Assembly (NCBI GenBank): GCA_016280565.1
Contig: JAEEGY010000114.1
Coordinates: 1-7,238, forward strand
Length of the DNA stretch: 7,238 nucleotides
Direction of reading: 5' to 3'
Source: Fretibacterium sp.
Lineage (GTDB): Bacteria > Synergistota > Synergistia > Synergistales > Aminobacteriaceae
Positions 1 to 4,407 of this stretch are shown here, piece by piece (the first letter of the stretch is position 1; each line of letters opens with the position of its first letter). Position numbers and translations under genes: made by a program. The notes beneath the pieces are model-generated. The model searched no databases, was not told the origin of the DNA, and saw only the letters and a list, made by a program, of their open reading frames with translations.

Positions 1-762
1 AAGGGTGCGGATAAGATGAGACAAAGTGGGCATTTGAGCAATTCCGCCCATTCGAACCGCTGTACCAGGGGCCAAATATATCACCAGGAAAGCCGCAACG
101 GAAGCAAGCCAGAATGCCCCGGACATAGCTGCTTTCCTCCTTTCTCCGCGCCAAAGGAAATATAAAGCAACAAGGAAGGAAACGACGCCTTGAAAAACGC
201 AGGGCAATTCCAAAATCGTCCCGTTCAGAAAAGCCAAAATAAGACCAAGCCCAAAAGCGAGTTTCTCTCCTCTAAAGGCCCTGACGGCCAAAGAAACAAT
301 TAAAATTAATAAAGTTGTTGTCCAGAAATAAGGCATACCTGCCCGCCAATATAAAGTCTCATTGAGGTGCGGCAGAAGAGCAAGCATACAGGATGTTCCA
401 ACTAAGACCCGAAGAATATTTTTTTTAACAGATGTTAAAGGAAAAAGTGTACTCAAAAAAAAATAGAAAGCAGCCATATAGGAAACGATAGTTATTATTG
501 GAAAAAGCCAATAAGCAGCCTGTAAAGGCAGAAGAGATGCAAGGCAAATAAGGAAGGTATTTAACAAACGTCCTGTCCACTCAGTATAGAAATTTAGCTG
601 AATCAGCAAAAAAATATTTCCCGAAACCGAGTTAGCATAGCCATAGTCGTCCGCGCTCGGACACGCGTAAATTCCAAGCCAGCAAAATAAAATAATATAA
701 GTCAAACAGAAGACGAATAGCACATTTTTTAATTGAAAAAATTTCTCCTTAAATATCTGCAT
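1..762 (-). CDS. Polytopic membrane protein, DUF6056/GT-C glycosyltransferase-like (partial, C-terminus off the left edge)
   Basis: This frame is open from an ATG at 762 to the window edge, giving 254 residues without a stop. The start is set by a strong Shine-Dalgarno site (AAGGAGAG, 770-777) seven bases upstream. After a short basic N-terminus (about 1-13) comes a membrane segment (about 14-32), then an outside-facing loop with an acidic pair in SADDYGY (36-42) and YTEWTGR (59-65). Several more hydrophobic spans follow (about 83-107, 116-130, 146-162, 168-184, 189-204, 214-231), with NETLYWRAG at 134-142. The early acidic pair in the first external loop, the W-x-GR motif and the many spans resemble DUF6056/GT-C enzymes, which use polyprenyl-phosphate sugars as donors. 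The overlap with the GtrB-like gene before it supports that role. Family membership is from memory and the acceptor is unknown. The gene is AT-rich compared with the rest of the window. Confidence 0.75.
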   Translation of the reverse strand, partial: MQIFKEKFFQLKNVLFVFCLTYIILFCWLGIYACPSADDYGYANSVSGNIFLLIQLNFYTEWTGRLLNTFLICLASLLPLQAAYWLFPIITIVSYMAAFYFFLSTLFPLTSVKKNILRVLVGTSCMLALLPHLNETLYWRAGMPYFWTTTLLILIVSLAVRAFRGEKLAFGLGLILAFLNGTILELPCVFQGVVSFLVALYFLWRGERRKAAMSGAFWLASVAAFLVIYLAPGTAVRMGGIAQMPTLSHLIRTL

Positions 763-1693
763 TTTTGTTCTCTCCTTTTTCGTACATTTCCCGCACTATA
801 TAGACAGGACGACGTTTACTCTCTATATAAGTCCGTCCAAGATATTCCCCCAGGATGCCAATGCCCAAAAGCTGCAAGCCCCCCAAGAACAGAATCAAAC
901 AAATCTGCGAGGCATATCCCGGCAAGTCAACACCAAAGATTAAAGTCCTAAGGAAAATAAAAAGGCCGTAGAGGAAAGCTCCCAAGGCTGTAAAGCTTCC
1001 CACATAAAACCAAATGGTTAAAGGAACTGTGCTGAATGAAGTAATACCTTCAACGGCAAGTTTCCATAACTGACAAGCATTATATTTGGAGTTCCCGGCC
1101 GCCCGCGCGTCACGGGTATAATCAAGGGTACAAGTCTTAAAACCAACCCACGCAAAAAGCCCCTTCATAAAACGGTGCGATTCTCTTATCCCACCAAGCG
1201 CCTCAACAACACAACGATCTATCAATCGAAAATCTCCTACATTTTCAGGAATGTGAGGACGTGCAATTACATTATGGGCTCGATAGAACATCATCGCACT
1301 TATCCGTTTCAGCCAAAAATCCGAGGAACGATCAGCCCGTCTTGCTAAAACCACCTCATAGCCCTCATGCCACCTTTTGACCATCGATTCGATAAGCTCT
1401 GGAGGATCCTGAAGATCTGCGTCTATGGGAATTACGGCATCTCCTTTTGAAAAATCCAATGCAGCGGTCAGTGCCGCTTCCTTTCCAAAGTTTCTGGAAA
1501 GGTCTATTACTCTAATGCGACCGTCTGAGCTGGCATACATCTTCAAAATTTCAAAAGTTCTATCCTTGCTGCCATCATTAACACAGATAATCTCAAAGGA
1601 CTCTCCAATTTTTTCCATAACAGCCATAACCCGCTCAAAGAAAAGCGGGAGTGCAGCTTCTTCGTTATAGCAAGGACATAAAATTGAAATCAT
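749..1693 (-). CDS. GtrB/DPM1-type polyprenyl-phosphate glycosyltransferase (GT2)
   Basis: This 314-residue protein is a full-length member of the bactoprenol glucosyltransferase group (GtrB, CsbB, YfdH types). These enzymes move a sugar from a nucleotide donor to undecaprenyl phosphate on the inner face of the membrane. The GT-A fold motifs appear in order: PCYNEE (7-12), VNDGSKD (38-44), SRNFGKEAAL (66-75), DADLQDPPE with the metal-binding DxD (91-99) and GDFRLIDR (153-160). Two membrane helices follow (about 224-250 and 262-282), then the characteristic GEYLGR (282-287) and ESKRRPVYIV (291-300). The start is the ATG at 1693, seven bases after GGTGAGG (1701-1707). It overlaps the next gene, a putative GT-C enzyme that would use its product. 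No GtrA-type flippase is visible, though one could lie beyond the left edge. The sugar cannot be read from the sequence. Confidence 0.93.
   Translation of the reverse strand: MISILCPCYNEEAALPLFFERVMAVMEKIGESFEIICVNDGSKDRTFEILKMYASSDGRIRVIDLSRNFGKEAALTAALDFSKGDAVIPIDADLQDPPELIESMVKRWHEGYEVVLARRADRSSDFWLKRISAMMFYRAHNVIARPHIPENVGDFRLIDRCVVEALGGIRESHRFMKGLFAWVGFKTCTLDYTRDARAAGNSKYNACQLWKLAVEGITSFSTVPLTIWFYVGSFTALGAFLYGLFIFLRTLIFGVDLPGYASQICLILFLGGLQLLGIGILGEYLGRTYIESKRRPVYIVREMYEKGENKNADI
770..777 (-). promoter_or_regulatory. Ribosome binding site of the DUF6056-like gene, inside the upstream glycosyltransferase gene
   Basis: Read on the minus strand this is AAGGAGAG, seven bases before the ATG at 762. 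It lies within the last codons of the glycosyltransferase gene, so the two genes overlap by 14 bp and are probably translated from one mRNA. It decides the start: a GTG 39 bases downstream in the same frame has no comparable site at a normal distance. Confidence 0.7.
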
Positions 1694-1700
1694 TATAATT

Positions 1701-1707
1701 CCTCACC
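1701..1707 (-). promoter_or_regulatory. Ribosome binding site of the GT2 gene
   Basis: The minus strand reads GGTGAGG, seven bases before the ATG at 1693. It sits in the short AT-rich leader (1694-1741) between the cobU-like stop and the glycosyltransferase start. Confidence 0.6.
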
Positions 1708-1740
1708 TTTTAAATATGAATTGAATATTAATACCTCCGC

Positions 1741-1749
1741 ATTATACCA
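1741..1749 (-). promoter_or_regulatory. Extended -10 promoter for the glycosyltransferase pair
   Basis: The minus strand reads TGGTATAAT, an exact match to the extended -10 consensus TGnTATAAT. No -35 hexamer of quality is found 16-18 bp upstream, which is typical of extended -10 promoters. Transcription would start near 1735, leaving a leader of about 40 bases that contains the ribosome binding site. The motif overlaps the last codons and stop of the cobU-like gene and sits exactly at the change from GC-rich to AT-rich DNA. Being AT-rich, it could be a chance match, but its position is where a promoter for the pair would be expected. Confidence 0.5.
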
Positions 1750-2305
1750 AATCCAGGCTTAATAACCCGCCCCCGCCCTTCGCCCGCCGCGCCAGACCAG
1801 CCACGCACTCCACCGCCGCGTCCGCTGCCCCGGCAAGGCGGACATGGAGCCTCCCCAGAAGACACCGGTAGCTTTCCGTCGTCTCATCATAGGTAACGCC
1901 ATCGGAGAAGATATCGTCAGAGACAATTAAAAGATGGCGACAGCGTTCCTTTAATGCTAACGCCGTCTGGAAAATGTTCTCCTCCAAAAGGGCGGGGTCA
2001 CACACGCTCCCGTCCCCGGTGAACATCTCGTTGGCCAGCCAGTTGGGCAGACACTCCAACAGGACCGTCGCGTCCGACGGAATGTTGGGAAATATCCCGC
2101 CCAAGTCCCGTGTCCGTTCCAGCGTCAGAAAGCCGCGATCCTTCCTGGCCGCCTGGTGCCGCGCCACGCGGCGGCGCATATCCTCGTCGGAGACCTGAGC
2201 TGTTGCCAGATAGACCCGCGGGGTATCAGTAGACAGTGCCACAGCGGTCCGCTCGGCCCACTCGCTCTTGCCGCTGCGGGCTCCTCCCGACACAAAGATA
2301 AACAT
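1742..2305 (-). CDS. cobU: CobU-like adenosylcobinamide kinase / adenosylcobinamide-phosphate guanylyltransferase
   Basis: CobU phosphorylates adenosylcobinamide and then attaches GMP, giving the AdoCbi-GDP used by CobS in late cobalamin assembly. This 187-residue protein has the family layout and length: P-loop GGARSGKS (7-14), the ATA strand (34-36), the RRVARHQAAR region with the likely GMP-carrying His50, and VLLECLPNW (81-89). The segment that aligns with the conserved SNEVGxGIVP motif reads SDDIFSDGVT (129-138), so that motif is degenerate. The tail LGRLHVRLAGAADAAVECVAG (within 149-170) aligns normally. I chose the ATG at 2305, six bases after AAGGGG. A GTG one codon earlier is only three bases from that site. 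It is divergent from cobS. A second CobU-like gene lies after cobS with the opposite pattern of motif loss, so this copy may act together with it or do only one of the two reactions. Confidence 0.88.
   Translation of the reverse strand: MFIFVSGGARSGKSEWAERTAVALSTDTPRVYLATAQVSDEDMRRRVARHQAARKDRGFLTLERTRDLGGIFPNIPSDATVLLECLPNWLANEMFTGDGSVCDPALLEENIFQTALALKERCRHLLIVSDDIFSDGVTYDETTESYRCLLGRLHVRLAGAADAAVECVAGLARRAKGGGGLLSLDLV
1766..1785 (-). other. G-quadruplex motif at the 3' end of the cobU-like gene
   Basis: On the minus strand four G-runs of 3, 3, 5 and 3 bases are separated by loops of 4, 1 and 1 bases (CGAA, C, C). This meets the usual G3+N1-7 rule. It is on the coding strand, so it would be in the mRNA, encoding the glycine run near the C-terminus. 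It ends about 20 bases before the stop codon and just ahead of the extended -10 motif. The motif is certain; folding and any role in pausing or termination are inference. Confidence 0.45.
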
Positions 2306-2311
2306 CACAAG

Positions 2312-2336
2312 CCCCTTTTAATGTAGAATAAAGGGG
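2312..2336. repeat. Inverted repeat between the divergent cobU and cobS genes
   Basis: CCCCTTT (2312-2318) and AAAGGGG (2330-2336) are perfect 7-bp arms around an 11-base spacer. The left arm, read on the minus strand, is the ribosome binding site of the cobU-like gene. The right arm is a purine-rich site 14 bases before a possible TTG start of cobS. The spacer contains TAGAAT (2324-2329), a 5/6 match to a -10 box for cobS, but no good -35 stands upstream. The symmetry could be an operator, or simply two AAGGGG ribosome sites facing away from each other. Confidence 0.4.
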
Positions 2337-2362
2337 ACGTACAAAAACATTTGGCTAGGGGG

Positions 2363-3166
2363 GTGCGCACCATCGACATCATCCGTTCTTTCTTTATCGC
2401 CTGTTCCTTCCTTACCATTTTACCCGTTCCCGGCGTGGAGTGGAAGGAGCAGAGCGTCCGCTTCTTTTGCCTCATGCTTCCCCTCGTCGGGGGGATTTTG
2501 GGGGTGATCTGGGCGCTGGGTTTCGTGCTGCTCTCCCACTGGGGAGCGTCGCCCCTTCTTCGGGGCGTGGTGATGACGCTTGTGGCCCTGGCCTTGACGG
2601 GGGGGCTCCACATGGACGGTCTCATGGACACCTGCGACGCCCTCCTCTCCCGCCGGGACCGGGAGACGCGGCTGAAGATTTTGTCTGACACACACGTCGG
2701 GGCCTTTGCCGTCATGGGCTGCGTCTCTGTCCTGATGCTGAAGGGCGCGCTTTTCTCTGAGCTTTTCACGGCCTCATACGCCAAGACACCGCTGCTTTTA
2801 AGCCTCATCCCCGTCTGGTCCCGGCTGGGCATGGGCTTGCTCTTAAACTCGCTGCCCTTCGCCCGGGACGACGGTCTGGCCCGGACGCTCGGCGCGTCCC
2901 GAACGCCTCTGCACTCCGCCCTCCTCCTCATCGGGGCGTTGGTTCTTGCGGTGGTGGCCCTGTGGTCAGGTGTGGTCTGGCTCCCCATTGTCTGGGGTGT
3001 CGCGTTCCTCCTTTGGCGGCGATGCTGTCTCTCCGCCTTCGGGGGGATCACGGGGGACCTTCTGGGGGCCTTTGCGGAACTCTCCGAGACGGCGCTGCTC
3101 TTTGCGCTGCTGGAGTGCCTGCAGGGGGCTGGGGGTTTGGGGGGTACCTCCCCCATTAAAATATGA
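2363..3166 (+). CDS. cobS: Adenosylcobinamide-GDP ribazoletransferase (cobalamin-5'-phosphate synthase)
   Basis: CobS is an integral membrane enzyme that joins AdoCbi-GDP to alpha-ribazole (phosphate), the step after CobU. Counting from the GTG at 2363 the protein is 267 residues, close to the family norm. Near the N-terminus is SFLTILPVP, followed by hydrophobic spans. The acidic metal-binding signature GGLHMDGLMDTCD (80-92) and DRETRLKILSD (99-109) come next, then GAFAV. The C-terminal signature FGGITGDLLGAFAELSE (226-242) completes the match. The start is uncertain. A TTG at 2351 would add four residues but sits 14 bases from AAGGGG, while the GTG abuts a G-run. Homologues usually begin about this distance before SFxTxxPVP, which favours the GTG. 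Its stop overlaps the next gene by ATGA, so translation is coupled. It forms an operon with the short CobU-like gene and the HAD gene. Confidence 0.93.
   Translation: MRTIDIIRSFFIACSFLTILPVPGVEWKEQSVRFFCLMLPLVGGILGVIWALGFVLLSHWGASPLLRGVVMTLVALALTGGLHMDGLMDTCDALLSRRDRETRLKILSDTHVGAFAVMGCVSVLMLKGALFSELFTASYAKTPLLLSLIPVWSRLGMGLLLNSLPFARDDGLARTLGASRTPLHSALLLIGALVLAVVALWSGVVWLPIVWGVAFLLWRRCCLSAFGGITGDLLGAFAELSETALLFALLECLQGAGGLGGTSPIKI
3139..3154 (+). repeat. Possible hairpin at the cobS / second cobU junction
   Basis: A run of six G (3139-3144) faces five C (3150-3154) across a short loop containing TACC, so a five-pair GC stem can form eight bases before the ATG at 3163. Two further G-runs (3124-3128, 3131-3135) lie just upstream. 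No U-run follows, so it is not an intrinsic terminator. It occupies the place where a ribosome binding site for the next gene would be, consistent with translation depending on ribosomes finishing cobS. Confidence 0.3.
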
Positions 3167-3546
3167 TGCACTTAATTCTCGGCGGGCGGTACATGGGCAA
3201 ACGCGCTTACGCGGAATCCCTCTACGGGCCCTTTAAGGCACTCTGCGATCTTGAATGTGACCCCCCGGAGGCTGTCGAGGGGGCGGAGGCCGTTCTCAAC
3301 CTCCAGGCCGGGGTCCGAACTCTGCTCGTGCGGGGCGAGGACACGCAGGCCTTCTTTGCGGCGCGTCTGGACTCGCTTCGTGATTCTGTCCTGATTGGCG
3401 ACGAGGTGGGAGAGGGCATTGTCCCCCTGGACGCTTTTGAGCGCCGTTGGCGGGACGAGGTGGGACTTCTCTATCAAATGCTGGCGCGCGAGGCCGGCAA
3501 GGTCGACCGGGTCTGGGCGGGCCTCGCCTCCCGGCTGAAAGGTTAG
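3163..3546 (+). CDS. Short CobU-like protein with degenerate P-loop
   Basis: This 127-residue protein is about two-thirds the length of normal CobU. The N-terminus, ILGGRYMGKRAYAES (5-19), aligns with the CobU P-loop, but the serine or threonine after the lysine is Arg14. The middle, where CobU carries the ATA strand and the GMP-binding histidine, is shortened and has no equivalent. The C-terminal part is well conserved: VLIGDEVGEGIVP (76-88), RRWRDEVG (94-101) and the following helix match the NEVGxGIVP half of CobU. The start ATG overlaps the cobS stop (ATGA); a second ATG follows directly at 3166. No ribosome site is seen, so coupling to cobS is likely. It may be a partner subunit of the divergent CobU-like protein, a regulator, or a decaying duplicate. 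The intact frame and conserved C-terminal motif argue against simple decay. Confidence 0.8.
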   Translation: MMHLILGGRYMGKRAYAESLYGPFKALCDLECDPPEAVEGAEAVLNLQAGVRTLLVRGEDTQAFFAARLDSLRDSVLIGDEVGEGIVPLDAFERRWRDEVGLLYQMLAREAGKVDRVWAGLASRLKG

Positions 3547-3560
3547 CAAAGGGTTACACT

Positions 3561-4367
3561 ATGGAGCGTAAATATATCTTTTTTGACATCGACCACACGT
3601 TAGTCAGCCACGTGGGCAAAAGCCACATTCCCCCGGAGACGCGGGAGGCCGTGCGCCTCCTTCGCGAACACGGCCATGTCCCCGCCATCGCCACGGGACG
3701 TGGAGCGTTCCTCTCCCGGAGGGTCGCGGAAGAGCTGGGGATCAGTCTTTTGGTCTGTGCCAACGGGGCGCAGATAGTGAATGGAGAGGAGACATTGTAC
3801 TCGGTCCCCTTCCCTGTTCAGGCCCTCGAATCTTTTCTGGAGGTGGCGGCCCGTTTCCCGGAGTACGCGGCCGCAATAGACGAGCGTTTTCTCTACACGT
3901 CCAGCAAAAATCAGGAGATTAAGGACTACTTCAATGGGCAGGCGGGCTATCCCTGCGTCCGGCCCCTTGAGGAGATGACCGGCGTCCTGCTCTGTTACCT
4001 GATGCTGCCTCCTCCCCTGCCGGAAGGCAGCGGGCTCTTCTCAACCCCGCCCGAGGGCGTTATGTTAGAACCCATGAGCCAATTTGTCGAGGCCCGCGCT
4101 GCGGGGACCTCCAAATGGCTGGGGATAACGCGCGTCCTTGAACATTTGGGGGCCAGCGTCCGGGATGCCATAACCTTTGGCGACGGACCCAACGACGTGG
4201 AGATGCTGCGCGGCGCCCCCATGAGCGTGGCCGTGGGCAGCGCCCGCGATCAGGCGAGGGAAGCGGCAAAGTTTCTTGCGGGGGATATCGACGAGGGGGG
4301 CATCCTGAGGGCATGCCAGGACCTTGGGCTCATCCCGGCACAAAAGGGCGGCATGCTCTATAATTAA
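3561..4367 (+). CDS. Cof-type HAD-IIB hydrolase (phosphatase)
   Basis: This 268-residue protein has all four HAD motifs of the Cof subfamily, cytosolic magnesium-dependent phosphatases usually acting on sugar phosphates or cofactors. Motif I is FFDIDHTL (7-14), with nucleophile Asp9 and acid/base Asp11. Motif II is ATGRG (44-48, Thr45), motif III is Lys185 in GTSKWLGI, and motif IV is FGDGPNDVEML (206-216). The alpha/beta cap lies between motifs II and III, as in type IIB. The usual glycine after the second aspartate is His12. The start is the ATG at 3561, seven bases after AAAGGG; the reading frame stays open further upstream but only inside the preceding gene. It begins 14 bp after the short CobU-like gene, so it is probably co-transcribed with cobS. 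Its substrate cannot be read from sequence; a phosphatase role in cobalamin assembly is inferred from position alone. Confidence 0.9.
   Translation: MERKYIFFDIDHTLVSHVGKSHIPPETREAVRLLREHGHVPAIATGRGAFLSRRVAEELGISLLVCANGAQIVNGEETLYSVPFPVQALESFLEVAARFPEYAAAIDERFLYTSSKNQEIKDYFNGQAGYPCVRPLEEMTGVLLCYLMLPPPLPEGSGLFSTPPEGVMLEPMSQFVEARAAGTSKWLGITRVLEHLGASVRDAITFGDGPNDVEMLRGAPMSVAVGSARDQAREAAKFLAGDIDEGGILRACQDLGLIPAQKGGMLYN
4335..4364 (+). promoter_or_regulatory. Possible promoter for the S9 peptidase gene
   Basis: A perfect TATAAT (4359-4364) forms the last two sense codons of the HAD gene. The best -35 candidate at 18 bp is CCGGCA (4335-4340), only a 3/6 match. Transcription would start near 4371, about 37 bases before the peptidase ATG. 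The exact -10 in otherwise GC-rich DNA and its placement just before a functionally unrelated gene support it; the weak -35 does not. Confidence 0.35.
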
Positions 4368-4391
4368 TGAGTAGAACAGGCTCATAAGCTT

Positions 4392-4399
4392 GGAGGAGG
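4392..4399 (+). promoter_or_regulatory. Ribosome binding site of the S9 peptidase gene
   Basis: GGAGGAGG lies eight bases before the ATG at 4408 and is the strongest such site in the window. It decides the start in favour of this ATG over the in-frame TTG at 4390, whose reading would run through the site itself. Confidence 0.75.
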
Positions 4400-4407
4400 C
4401 AAAGTCA

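Noticed and set aside
733..951. Plus-strand open frame across the overlap of the two glycosylation genes
   Set aside because: Both minus-strand genes show clear family motifs and good ribosome sites; the plus-strand frame has neither.
1728..1742. Mini open frame of four codons in the leader between the cobU-like and GT2 genes
   Set aside because: It starts within the -10 motif, so it would not be in the transcript from that promoter, and has no ribosome site; too short to support.
2306..2362. Cobalamin riboswitch upstream of the cob genes
   Set aside because: The gap is about 57 bp, far too short for the roughly 200-base B12 aptamer, and no B12-box-like sequence is visible in it.
2305..3171. 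Long 288-codon minus-strand open frame opposite cobS
   Set aside because: It mirrors the clear CobS coding sequence, is extremely rich in Arg, Ser and Pro, and has no recognizable motif: a shadow of a GC-rich gene.
4367..4385. Inverted repeat ATGAG/CTCAT after the HAD gene as a terminator
   Set aside because: Only five pairs around a nine-base loop, no GC-rich stem and no T-run afterwards; too weak to call a terminator.
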